NCBI GenBank assembly: GCA_022510615.1
Contig: JAFLTC010000003.1
Span: forward strand, 62,001-126,000
Reading direction: 5' to 3'
DNA from: Lachnospiraceae bacterium
GTDB taxonomy: Bacteria; Bacillota; Clostridia; Lachnospirales; Lachnospiraceae
Length of the DNA stretch: 64,000 nucleotides
Positions within the stretch are counted from its first letter, which is position 1, and the number at the start of each line of letters is the position of its first letter. Under the pieces are notes generated by a model. It worked only from the letters and a program-made list of their open reading frames with translations, did no database searches and was not told where the DNA came from. This document shows, piece after piece, positions 17,707 through 25,852 of this stretch. A program made the position numbers and the translations under genes.

Positions 17707-18099
17707 ATGAATGAAGTATATGAATTTTTAAAGAAATGTGGTGTATATTATCTGGCAACGACGGAGGGCAATCAGCCTAGAGTCCGCCCTTTTGGAACCA
17801 TTGACATATATGAGGGAAAGCTTTATATCCAGACCGGCAAAAGTAAAAATGTTGCCAATCAGTTGAAAGCAAATCCCAATATCGAATTGAGCGGTATGGC
17901 TGACAATAACTGGATCCGCGTAACCGCAAAAGCAGTATTGGATGATAATGTTGCTGCCCAAGAGCATATGCTGGCGAGCTATCCGGAATTACAGGCACAG
18001 TATCAGCCAGGCGATGGAAATACCGAGGTTTATTATCTGGAAAATGTTACCGCACAAATTTGTTCCTTTACAGAACCGCCAAAAACAATTACATTCTGA
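17707..18099 (+). CDS. Pyridoxamine 5'-phosphate oxidase-like flavin-binding protein
   Basis: A 130-residue split-barrel protein of the PNPOx-like family, which binds FMN or related cofactors. Typical features are YYLATTEGNQPRVRPFG (residues 14-30), the YIQTGKSKNVANQLKANP helix region, and the C-terminal ICSFTEPPKT. It is shorter than true pyridoxamine phosphate oxidase (about 200 residues), so vitamin B6 synthesis is not implied. Such proteins in anaerobes are often flavin reductases or of unknown role. GGAGG lies ten bases before the ATG and a good promoter precedes it. It is one of few plus-strand genes here. Confidence 0.85.
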   Translation: MNEVYEFLKKCGVYYLATTEGNQPRVRPFGTIDIYEGKLYIQTGKSKNVANQLKANPNIELSGMADNNWIRVTAKAVLDDNVAAQEHMLASYPELQAQYQPGDGNTEVYYLENVTAQICSFTEPPKTITF

Positions 18100-18113
18100 T
18101 AGAAATATGGAAG

Positions 18114-18150
18114 CCAGGCAGCTATAGGAACTTTTGTATAGGCTGCTTGG
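18114..18150. terminator. Hairpin between convergent genes, weak terminator candidate
   Basis: A 13-bp stem with one G-U pair and one bulge (CCAGGCAGCTATA at 18114-18126 with TATAGGCTGCTTGG at 18137-18150) sits between two convergent genes. Neither strand has a T-run after it, so termination is doubtful. Confidence 0.3.
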
Positions 18151-18192
18151 CACATTGAAATAAGTCTGTTTCGCTTAACGACGCCAATTTTC

Positions 18193-18945
18193 TCAGGCCA
18201 GCGAATGACTCCCCGCTTCATATTTTTTTCCGTTAATAATCAGGCACTCTTCGTCCTCCCAGTAAATCTCCATATCCTCAAATTCACCCCATTCGCCTTC
18301 ATAAATAAGGTTTCCCCTTGCTTCCTTCTCAAATTTCCCGAACGGCGAATAAAAGGTGCCCATTTTATCTGTCCCCGCTATTTCCACCAGCGTACTCCCG
18401 CCGAGAGCCCCCTGGTCATCATCAATAACCATGGCAAGATATTTTCCCTCCGGCGAGGCCAACTGTTTCACTACCGTCGTTTTTCCAAAATCTCCAAAGA
18501 GAAAAACAAAGAAAAAGACTCCCACAAAGAGAAACAATAAAATCATACTAGAAATCCCACACAATATTTTAATTTTTACGTTATCGCAAAACCGCAGCAT
18601 ATAGAGAGCACAGAGTATGGATAAAATAGCTGCTGCCCAAAGAACATAGTTTTTACTCACACTGCCGTTATGTAATAAAAGAAACATTTCACAAATGATT
18701 ACAATAACCGGCATCCCGGCGGATAGAATCTGACTGCTCTCCTGCAGCGGAATTTTTTTGACTGTCAGAAATACCGCACTTCCCAGCAGCAGGGCAGTAA
18801 ATATAAGAGAAATCGCACTGTCGTGATAGGGAATAAACTGATAAGCCGTAAACCAGTCGATAATAAAACCGGCTACAAATGCTTCTATCAGAATAAATAG
18901 AAGTATTGGCAGATAGGTTGTTGTCTGTTCCATTTTTTTCATCAT
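18193..18945 (-). CDS. Membrane protein with C-terminal DUF5412-like domain, function unknown
   Basis: 250 residues. About four or five hydrophobic segments occupy residues 10-150; a soluble tail of about 95 residues follows, starting at ASPEGKYLAMVIDDDQGALGG, a pattern I associate with the DUF5412 family (from memory). The tail is probably extracytoplasmic. Its ATG overlaps the sfsA stop by four bases, so the two are co-transcribed. No function can be assigned. Confidence 0.6.
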   Translation of the reverse strand: MMKKMEQTTTYLPILLFILIEAFVAGFIIDWFTAYQFIPYHDSAISLIFTALLLGSAVFLTVKKIPLQESSQILSAGMPVIVIICEMFLLLHNGSVSKNYVLWAAAILSILCALYMLRFCDNVKIKILCGISSMILLFLFVGVFFFVFLFGDFGKTTVVKQLASPEGKYLAMVIDDDQGALGGSTLVEIAGTDKMGTFYSPFGKFEKEARGNLIYEGEWGEFEDMEIYWEDEECLIINGKKYEAGSHSLA

Positions 18946-19610
18946 GGTAGCACTTCCTCCTCTATAACCTCCAGACTATCCTCCGTCACACGGCACGAAA
19001 GACACAGCACCTCTACTCCTGCTGCCCTCGCCTCTTCTAAAGCCTCACCAAATTCCCTGTGGGTTTCCACATTGGCACGCACCTCATGGATGCCCTCCAT
19101 CTGAATCACAAAGGCGGCGATGCACCGATACCCTTCCCTTATCGCTTTTGTCAGCTCCCGCAGATGCTTAACGCCTCTCTCCGTGGGAGCATCGGGAAAA
19201 TATCCCACGCCGTCTATCTCCAGCGTACAGCCCTTGACTTCCATCAAATACTTCTGAGAACCCCTCTCCATATAAAAATCAATCCGGGAATCCCCATAGA
19301 TATACTCCGGCTTTATCAGCGAAAATTCCTGCTTATCAAGCCACTCCTTTACTACCTTATTCGGTGCCTGGCTGTCAATATTGACCCAGCCCAGATTTTC
19401 CTTGTACACGCTGATTAAGTCATATTTCGTTTTTCTCTTTGGATTATCCGACACCTCTAAAATCACCTTCGCCCCCGGCAAAAGCAACTCACGGCACCGG
19501 CCGGTATTTTTCACATGTACCGTTTCCAGCTTGCCCTCTATCCACACCTTGGCAATAAAACGGTTCGGGCGGCTGTGAAAAGTTCCGGAAAGTGTTGTAT
19601 TGTAGTTCAT
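18942..19610 (-). CDS. sfsA: SfsA family protein (sugar fermentation stimulation)
   Basis: 222 residues with the N-terminal OB-like part (RFIAKVWIEGKLETVHVKN) and a nuclease-like core (RIDFYMERG...YLMEVKGCTLE) typical of SfsA. SfsA was found through its effect on maltose metabolism in Escherichia coli and binds DNA, but its biochemical role is unsettled. Length and motifs are normal. AGAGAGGT precedes the ATG at 19610. A possible extended -10 (TGATAGAAT on the minus strand, about 55 bases upstream) lacks a clear -35 box. Confidence 0.92.
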   Translation of the reverse strand: MNYNTTLSGTFHSRPNRFIAKVWIEGKLETVHVKNTGRCRELLLPGAKVILEVSDNPKRKTKYDLISVYKENLGWVNIDSQAPNKVVKEWLDKQEFSLIKPEYIYGDSRIDFYMERGSQKYLMEVKGCTLEIDGVGYFPDAPTERGVKHLRELTKAIREGYRCIAAFVIQMEGIHEVRANVETHREFGEALEEARAAGVEVLCLSCRVTEDSLEVIEEEVLP

Positions 19611-19753
19611 GACCTCTCTCCATGGCAGAGAATTTTTCTGCCGATTTTTGTTGTATCTGTTTCTTATTCTATCACAGACTAACTTTTCCTGCTATTCCTT
19701 TTTACCTCATAAACTACATAATTCGTTCAGTCAGATGACATCTGTTCCGCCCG

Positions 19754-20752
19754 CTATACAGTCCGTAAAAACGTCAGTACCACACGAAAAACATCCCCAT
19801 CCGGAATCACTTTAAGCCTTCCCCCGCAAAGCCTGGTAAACTCCTTCGCTATATTCAGTCCAAGTCCACTCCCCTGCGTACTGCGCGCCTTATCTCCCCG
19901 CACAAAACGCCCCATTATTTCTTCCTCTGTAAAGTTCATCTCATAGTTCGCAACATTTTTTATCTCTATTTGTATGTCCTGTGCGTTTACCTGAAGCGTA
20001 ACATACACTCTCGTGTCCGGCATCGAATAGCGCAGCGCATTTTCCATGAGATTTTGCAATACCCGGTACAGCTTTTCCCCATCGCTTTCTATTACCGCTG
20101 TCTGTTCTGGAATTTCCTGTGTCACCTTTACCGGCGCCGTCTCTATGGCATCCTGCATATCCGTCAGTGTCTGAATCAGAAGTCGCCTCATATCCACCTG
20201 CTTCAGCCGTGGCTTTAATTCCCCGCTTGTTGCCTTTGATAAATCAAATACATCCTCTATCATCTTTTTTAAACGCTCCGCTTTATTTTCCAGAACCGTC
20301 ACATAATCTTCTGCCGTCTGGCTCAGCTCCTCCTTTGACAGCAAATCAATGTAACTGATAATGGAGGTCAGCGGCGTTTTTAAGTCATGGGATACATTCG
20401 TAATCAAATCAATTTTCATCCGCTCTGCCTTTAACTGCTTTTCGACACTTTCCTGTATAAGCTCCTCTTGCGCCGAAAGTATTTTTTTCGTTCCCCACTG
20501 GTAAATACACAAAAGGATTACTTCTAAAAGTGAAGCGGCACACATCCATATATCCCAACCTATAGTCCCTCGTAACCACAAATATATAGGGAGCAGAAAA
20601 AGACATGGTGTTATACAGATTGTAAAATGAACTCTCTTTTTATGACACTGGCTTAACCCCTCAGAATAATAGGCAATGCCACTTACCCGTCTCGGTATTG
20701 CCAGACAGATTGAAAGTAAGAAATCACAAATTTTTTTCCAGTTTATAACCAA
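19754..20752 (-). CDS. Sensor histidine kinase (VanS/OmpR-partner type)
   Basis: 332 residues: two hydrophobic segments (about 42-62 and 68-85), a coiled linker, HisKA with the phosphorylated histidine expected at H122 in NVSHDLKTPLTS, N-box NLMENALRYS and a glycine box GSGLGLNIA. There is almost no extracytoplasmic loop, so it probably senses the membrane or a partner protein, as short intramembrane-sensing kinases do. The start is TTG at 20752, 29 bases inside the response regulator gene, with GGTGG upstream; this deep overlap implies coupled translation. The signal is not predictable; VanS- and antimicrobial-peptide-sensing kinases are related. Confidence 0.88.
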   Translation of the reverse strand: MVINWKKICDFLLSICLAIPRRVSGIAYYSEGLSQCHKKRVHFTICITPCLFLLPIYLWLRGTIGWDIWMCAASLLEVILLCIYQWGTKKILSAQEELIQESVEKQLKAERMKIDLITNVSHDLKTPLTSIISYIDLLSKEELSQTAEDYVTVLENKAERLKKMIEDVFDLSKATSGELKPRLKQVDMRRLLIQTLTDMQDAIETAPVKVTQEIPEQTAVIESDGEKLYRVLQNLMENALRYSMPDTRVYVTLQVNAQDIQIEIKNVANYEMNFTEEEIMGRFVRGDKARSTQGSGLGLNIAKEFTRLCGGRLKVIPDGDVFRVVLTFLRTV

Positions 20753-21431
20753 TTCCCCACACCACCTTTAAATATTTTGGCTCCCGCGGATTTATCTCAA
20801 TTTTCTCACGGATTCTGCGAATATGGACCATAACGGTATTCTCCACTGAATAAGCATCCTCTTCCCATACCCGCTCATAGATTTCCTCCGCAGAAAATAT
20901 CCTGCCGGGATGCTTCATGAATAGCTGCATAATTTTGTACTCCGTAGCGGTAAGCTTCACCGGGAGTCCATCGATATACATCTGCTTGGCCTCCATATCT
21001 AACATAAGGCCTCCCTGCATGAGAATCGTCTCCTTGTCATAGCCATCCTGATAATCTCCCAGATTCATGTATCGCCGCAAATGGGATTTCACTCTTGCTA
21101 TCAGCTCCGGAGGAGAAAATGGTTTCGTAATATAATCATCGGCTCCCATGGTAAGCCCAAGAATTTTATCACTTTCTTCGGATTTTGCCGACAATAAAAG
21201 AATCGGAATGTTTTTCTTTTCCCGGATTTTCATCAGGGCAGAGAGTCCGTCTAACTTTGGCATCATAATGTCCAGAATCAAAAGATGCAGTTTTTTCTCC
21301 CGAATCATGTCCAATGCCTGGATTCCGTCATATGCCTTTCTGACCTCATAACCTTCCCTCTCAAGCATTTTGGCAATCGCCGCCACAATTTCCCTGTCAT
21401 CATCCACCACCAAAATCCGTATCGTTTCCAT
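20724..21431 (-). CDS. OmpR/PhoB-family response regulator
   Basis: Receiver domain with acidic residues at 10-12, phospho-acceptor aspartate at D54 (LLILDIMMP) and conserved lysine at K103 (ITKPF), then a winged-helix DNA-binding domain (about 135-232) ending in VVWGIGYKLEK. 235 residues, normal length. ATG at 21431 has GGAGG six bases upstream. Partner of the kinase encoded immediately downstream. Direct repeats upstream (21507-21522) may be its own binding site. Confidence 0.92.
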   Translation of the reverse strand: METIRILVVDDDREIVAAIAKMLEREGYEVRKAYDGIQALDMIREKKLHLLILDIMMPKLDGLSALMKIREKKNIPILLLSAKSEESDKILGLTMGADDYITKPFSPPELIARVKSHLRRYMNLGDYQDGYDKETILMQGGLMLDMEAKQMYIDGLPVKLTATEYKIMQLFMKHPGRIFSAEEIYERVWEEDAYSVENTVMVHIRRIREKIEINPREPKYLKVVWGIGYKLEKNL

Positions 21432-21506
21432 TGCTTCCTCCTTTCCCCGATTGTCCGCTACATTTGTACTATATACGTAAATTCTTTTGAAAAAGTAAAT
21501 AAAAAA

Positions 21507-21522
21507 CTTACAAATTTCTTAC
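21507..21522 (-). promoter_or_regulatory. Direct repeat upstream of the two-component system, candidate regulator site
   Basis: CTTAC occurs at 21507-21511 and 21518-21522, an 11-base period as bound by OmpR-family regulators. It lies about 75 bases before the regulator gene. A possible minus-strand promoter (TTTACT, 18 bases, TATATA) lies just downstream of it. Confidence 0.35.
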
Positions 21523-21540
21523 GATGAGGGGATTTATAGA

Positions 21541-21577
21541 ATAAAAGGAATCCGGTGCGAAAAAAACCACACCGGAT
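21541..21577 (-). terminator. Rho-independent terminator of the hydCBA operon
   Basis: On the minus strand, an 8-bp stem ATCCGGTG/CACCGGAT (21550-21557 with 21570-21577) around a T-rich 12-base loop, followed by TCCTTTTAT. It starts 31 bases after the hydA stop. Confidence 0.75.
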
Positions 21578-21607
21578 AAATACTTTTTACATTTCTGAAA
21601 AAGCCCT

Positions 21608-23347
21608 TTATTCACTTTCCTTAATATAATTTACATGCAGCAGTTCATGGCTTCTTCCCTTCAAAACACCGGTCTCATACAACTGGCTGACAACCGGGTT
21701 CTCCTCGGAACGCTTGATAATAGCGGATTTATCTGCCTTATACATACCCTGTGCACGCTCCTGCTTTACAATCTGGTATCCAAATGGCTGACCGGCACCG
21801 CCGATACATCCGTATGGACACGCCATGACCTCGATAAAGTCAAAATGCTCTTCTCCGGCACGGATTTTTTCAATCAAATCATCCGCATTGCCCAGACCGT
21901 TTACTACTCCGATACGAAGAGTCTGATCACCGATTTCCACCTCGGCTACCTTGACGCCCTCCATGCCACGAATACCGGAATATTCCAAATCACGGAGAGT
22001 CTGGTTATCCTTCTCGGCCACATGGCGGAGTGCCGCCTCCGTTACACCGCCGGTTACACCAAAGATGACACCGGCACCGGAGGAAATACTAAATGGCATA
22101 TCCGGTGAGCTCGGCTCGATTTCATTAAACTGAATACCTAACTCCTTAATCATGCGGATCAATTCCTTTGTGGTAATGACATAATCTACATCCGGAGCAT
22201 TATCTCTCTTAAATTCTTCCCTTGAAGCCTCGTATTTCTTTGCTACACAAGGCATAACAGCAACAGATACCGTCTCAATACCTGCTTCCTTATCCGCCGG
22301 CTTATAGTATTCCTTAATTACCGCACCAAACATTTCCATAGGCGATTTACAGGTGGAAACATACGGTAAAAGATCCGGATGCTTTGTTTCCACAAAGCGT
22401 ACCCAGCCCGGACAACAGGAAGTAAATAACGGGAATTTATTTCCCTCCGGATATTTGTTCTTATCCTTATCGCCGTTTTGCAGCTTGCGCACCAGCTCTG
22501 CCGCCTCCTCCACAATCGTTAAGTCAGCACCTACACTTGTATCAAATACCGTGTCAAAGCCTATCATGCGCAGGGCAGTAAAAATTTTTCCGATGGAGTT
22601 TTTCCCCGGCTTCAAACCAAATTCCTCGCCGATTGCCACACGGACTGCCGGTGCCACCTGGACTACGACCCGCTTTTTCGGCTCATAGAGCGCCATCCAT
22701 ACTGCTCTCAAATCCTTTTTAATCGTTATGGCCGCTGTCGGACATACCGCCGCACACTGACCGCAGTTGACACAATCGGTCTCCGCAATCTTTCGGTTAA
22801 AGGCAGGCGTGACAATCATATCCGCACCACGGTTGGCAAAATCAATGGCTCCCACATGCTGTACCTCATTGCACATCCGGACACAGTCACCGCAGAGAAT
22901 ACATTTACTTGGATCTCTGACAATCGCCTTGGAGGAATCATCAATCATCCTCTCCGGATGAGTGTTCGGAAATCTCACATCGGTAAGACGGAACCTGGAT
23001 GCCAACATCTGCAGACGGCAGTTCCCGTTTTTCTCACAAATCGTACAATCGCGGCAATGGGATGCCAAAAGAAGTTCCAGAATCATCTTCCGGTAATCAT
23101 GCAGACGGCTCGTATTCGTATGAATTACCATCTTATCTCTTGGCGGGGTGGAACAGGATGCCACAATGCTTCCCCTCTCGTCCTCTACCACACACATACG
23201 ACAGGCACCATAAATGGACATATCCGAATAGTAACAAAATGTCGGCACATGAATTCCCACCTTATGAATGACCTGCAAAATATTTTTCTCATCGGTAAAC
23301 TCTGCGCGGATACCATCAATTATCATATATTTACTATCTTTCGCCAT
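21608..23347 (-). CDS. hydA: [FeFe] hydrogenase catalytic subunit of electron-bifurcating hydrogenase
   Basis: Catalytic subunit of the cytoplasmic NAD- and ferredoxin-dependent hydrogenase (group A3 type). From N- to C-terminus: a plant-type [2Fe-2S] domain (cysteines about 38-65), a His-Cys3 [4Fe-4S] site (SHCRDCTICEKNGNC, 96-110), two [4Fe-4S] clusters (C149-C159 and C192-C202 regions), then the H-cluster domain. Its three signatures are intact: TSCCPGW (309-315), MPCVAKKYE (365-373) and EVMACPYGCIGG (506-517). 579 residues, as expected. With HydB and HydC it couples NADH and reduced ferredoxin oxidation to H2 production, or the reverse. Only four bases separate it from hydB. Confidence 0.95.
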   Translation of the reverse strand: MAKDSKYMIIDGIRAEFTDEKNILQVIHKVGIHVPTFCYYSDMSIYGACRMCVVEDERGSIVASCSTPPRDKMVIHTNTSRLHDYRKMILELLLASHCRDCTICEKNGNCRLQMLASRFRLTDVRFPNTHPERMIDDSSKAIVRDPSKCILCGDCVRMCNEVQHVGAIDFANRGADMIVTPAFNRKIAETDCVNCGQCAAVCPTAAITIKKDLRAVWMALYEPKKRVVVQVAPAVRVAIGEEFGLKPGKNSIGKIFTALRMIGFDTVFDTSVGADLTIVEEAAELVRKLQNGDKDKNKYPEGNKFPLFTSCCPGWVRFVETKHPDLLPYVSTCKSPMEMFGAVIKEYYKPADKEAGIETVSVAVMPCVAKKYEASREEFKRDNAPDVDYVITTKELIRMIKELGIQFNEIEPSSPDMPFSISSGAGVIFGVTGGVTEAALRHVAEKDNQTLRDLEYSGIRGMEGVKVAEVEIGDQTLRIGVVNGLGNADDLIEKIRAGEEHFDFIEVMACPYGCIGGAGQPFGYQIVKQERAQGMYKADKSAIIKRSEENPVVSQLYETGVLKGRSHELLHVNYIKESE

Positions 23348-23351
23348 TTCC

Positions 23352-25241
23352 CTATACCTCCTTTACTGCGCCAAAGTTGCAGCCGTCTTTGCAGGCACCA
23401 CATTTAATGCATTTTGTCGTGTCAATGGTGTGCGGCTCTTTTACTGTTCCTGTAATGGCACCAACCGGACACATTTTAGCACACTTGGTACAGCCCTTGC
23501 AAAGTTCCGGGTCAATCTGGAGATTGGTCAAAGCCTTACACTGCCCTGCCGGACATTTTTTATCTACCACATGGGCAATGTATTCGTCACGGAAATATTT
23601 CAGCGTTGACACCACCGGTGATGCTGCTGTCTTTCCAAGACCACACAGCGCCGTAGCCGATACGGTTTCCGATAAGGTTTCTAACAGCTCAATATGCTCC
23701 ATGGTACCGCGTCCCTCGGTAATGTCTGTCAGAAGCTCTAACATCCTCTTCGTACCCTCCCTGCACGGCACACATTTACCGCAGGATTCATTCTGGGTAA
23801 AGTTCATAAAGAACCTTGCCACTTCCACCATACAGCTCTTGTCATTCATAACAACAAGACCACCGGACCCAATCATGGCTCCCACCTTTTTCAGGGAATC
23901 AAAGTCCAATTTCAGATCCAGATGGTTCTCCGTCGGGCTGATGCAAAGACAGCCACCGGAAGGTCCGCCAATCTGGACTGCCTTAAACTCTCCTCCCTTG
24001 ACACCGCCTCCGATGTCGAAAATAACTTCTCTGAGAGTCGTTCCCATCGGAACCTCGATAAGACCTGTGTTCTGCACGTTTCCCGTCAGGGCGAAGGCCT
24101 TTGTACCATGGTTCTTTTCCGGTCCATAGCCCTGATACCATTTCGCACCGTTTAAAATAATCGGCGGCACGTTGCAGAAGGTTTCTACGTTATTTAACAC
24201 CGTCGGCTTATCGAAGAGACCATGCTCTACCGTTCTCGGCGGTTTTACACGAGGCATACCGCGGTTACCCTCGATGGAAGTAGTCAGGGCACTTCCCTCA
24301 CCGCAGACAAAGGCACCGGCACCCTGACTGATACGCAAATCAAAGTCAAAACCGGAACCAAGAATATCTTTTCCCAGTAAACCTCTGTCTTTTGCCTTAT
24401 CAATAGCTTTCTGCAGTCGCTCAACCGCCAGAGGGTACTCTGCCCTCACATAGATGTAACCGTAATGGGCTCCCGTGGCAATGGCGGCAATGAGCATTCC
24501 CTCAATCACACGGTGCGGTTCACCCTCCATCATGGAACGGTCCATAAATGCTCCCGGGTCACCCTCGTCACCGTTGCAGACAACATATTTTATTTCGGAA
24601 TTCTGGTCTAACACCTGCTGCCATTTTCTTCCTGCCGGGAAGCCGCCGCCTCCACGACCTCGCAGGGAAGCCTCAGTAATTTCATTTACAATATCCTGTG
24701 GCTGCATGTCGAACAATGCTTTTGCCACCGCACTGTATCCTCCTAAGGCTATGTACTCTGCGATACTCTCGGCATTGATATGTCCACAGTACTCCAGGGC
24801 AATACGGGTCTGCTGCTTATAAAACGGAATTTCCTCCTGTTTCACATACGGCTTACCCTCTGCATCCTTATATACCAGACGGTCAATGACCTCGTCACCG
24901 ATAATGGATTTCTCAATAATCTCTTCACAATCCGATACCTGTACCTTCAGATACAGCCATCCCATCGGCTCTATTCTAAGCAGCGGTCCCATTTCACAAA
25001 AACCGTGACATCCACTCTTTTTCAATCCAATGCTGTCACCGTGCGGGTCCTTTTCCAGGACGAGGGCACATTTTAATCCCTTTGCCTCAATGACCTCTTT
25101 CATTTTCGCATAGATTTCCAGTGAACCACCTGCCACACAGCCGGTACCGGCACAAATCAGAATCTGCTTTCTCTGACTGTTAAGGGATTCTCTGTATTCC
25201 GCCTGTTTTTCAATCAGCTCTTCTCTGTTTTTAATTTTCAT
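23352..25241 (-). CDS. hydB: NADH-binding subunit of electron-bifurcating hydrogenase (NuoF-like)
   Basis: 629 residues: an N-terminal thioredoxin-like [2Fe-2S] domain (CAGTGCVAGG from residue 30), the NuoF-like core binding FMN and NAD(H) (RGRGGGGFPAG, NGDEGDPGAF), a [4Fe-4S] motif SCGKCVPCREG, and a C-terminal pair of [4Fe-4S] sites (CKGCTKCAKMC and CIKCGACKDGC). This order is that of HydB/HndC bifurcating subunits. It is the site of electron bifurcation between NAD and ferredoxin. The start at 25241 has GGAGGAGG upstream and overlaps the hydC end by 11 bases. Confidence 0.95.
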   Translation of the reverse strand: MKIKNREELIEKQAEYRESLNSQRKQILICAGTGCVAGGSLEIYAKMKEVIEAKGLKCALVLEKDPHGDSIGLKKSGCHGFCEMGPLLRIEPMGWLYLKVQVSDCEEIIEKSIIGDEVIDRLVYKDAEGKPYVKQEEIPFYKQQTRIALEYCGHINAESIAEYIALGGYSAVAKALFDMQPQDIVNEITEASLRGRGGGGFPAGRKWQQVLDQNSEIKYVVCNGDEGDPGAFMDRSMMEGEPHRVIEGMLIAAIATGAHYGYIYVRAEYPLAVERLQKAIDKAKDRGLLGKDILGSGFDFDLRISQGAGAFVCGEGSALTTSIEGNRGMPRVKPPRTVEHGLFDKPTVLNNVETFCNVPPIILNGAKWYQGYGPEKNHGTKAFALTGNVQNTGLIEVPMGTTLREVIFDIGGGVKGGEFKAVQIGGPSGGCLCISPTENHLDLKLDFDSLKKVGAMIGSGGLVVMNDKSCMVEVARFFMNFTQNESCGKCVPCREGTKRMLELLTDITEGRGTMEHIELLETLSETVSATALCGLGKTAASPVVSTLKYFRDEYIAHVVDKKCPAGQCKALTNLQIDPELCKGCTKCAKMCPVGAITGTVKEPHTIDTTKCIKCGACKDGCNFGAVKEV

Positions 25242-25713
25242 GGGCGGCCTCCTCCTTCAGTTCTGCAATCAGTTCTTTTGCTTTTTCCGGCGTCATGGAC
25301 GGATGAACATGGTCATTTACCGTACAGACCGGTGCCAAACCACAAGCTCCCAGACAGGATACTGTCTCCACTGTAAACAGCATGTCTTCCGTGGTCGGAT
25401 TTTCCTCTGTAACCCCAAGAGTTTTTCTGAATTCCTCCAGAATCGGTACGGACCTTCTGACGTGACATGCCGTACCGTCACATATTTTTATTACATATTT
25501 TCCTTTTGGTTGTAATGAGAAATTTTCATAAAACGTAGCTACTCCATAAATCTTTGCTTCACTCAATTTTAATTCATGGGCAATATAACTAAGAATTTCT
25601 TCCGGCAGATAATGGTACTCTTTTTGTACCTCCTGCATGATGGCGATTACCAATGTCTTATCATATTTGTGTGCCTGTAAAATCCCATCTATTTTTGCCT
25701 GTTCCTGTTCGCT
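25231..25713 (-). CDS. hydC: Thioredoxin-like [2Fe-2S] subunit of electron-bifurcating hydrogenase (NuoE-like)
   Basis: NuoE/HndA-like subunit of about 160 residues with helical N-terminus and a [2Fe-2S] thioredoxin fold: CDGTACHVR then SCLGACGLAPVC supply four cysteines. It passes electrons within the HydABC complex. I chose the TTG at 25713 because AAAGGAG lies seven bases upstream; the first in-frame ATG at 25734 contains that site and has no site of its own. First gene of hydCBA, with a promoter and an overlapping terminator hairpin upstream. Confidence 0.9.
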   Translation of the reverse strand, partial: SEQEQAKIDGILQAHKYDKTLVIAIMQEVQKEYHYLPEEILSYIAHELKLSEAKIYGVATFYENFSLQPKGKYVIKICDGTACHVRRSVPILEEFRKTLGVTEENPTTEDMLFTVETVSCLGACGLAPVCTVNDHVHPSMTPEKAKELIAELKEEAAHEN

Positions 25714-25747
25714 CAAAACATCTTCTCCTTTCATCACTCTATATTGC

Positions 25748-25795
25748 AAGAAAAAATCCGGCACAACGCCTAAAAATCGTGTCGGATTTTTTCTT
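25748..25795 (-). terminator. Strong terminator hairpin after the hydrogenase-like gene, overlapping the hydCBA start site
   Basis: 17-base arms with one mismatch (25748-25764 and 25779-25795), each ending in a run of A or T, so it could act in both directions. It is 58 bases beyond the stop of the 25853-27061 gene and 35 bases upstream of hydC. Confidence 0.85.
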
Positions 25796-25796
25796 A

Positions 25797-25825
25797 ATTT
25801 TATCATATATTAGGGAAACAGTAAA
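25797..25825 (-). promoter_or_regulatory. Candidate promoter for hydCBA
   Basis: On the minus strand TTTACT (25820-25825), 17-base spacer, TAAAAT (25797-25802). Transcription would begin near 25790, inside the first arm of the terminator hairpin, so transcripts from here could not form the full stem. Confidence 0.55.
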
Positions 25826-25852
25826 TAGAATTTAAGATTTTTCTTATGATTT

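Noticed and set aside
20724-20752. Frameshift at the kinase start
   Set aside because: The overlap of regulator and kinase genes by 29 bases with a TTG start fits translational coupling, and both proteins are complete.
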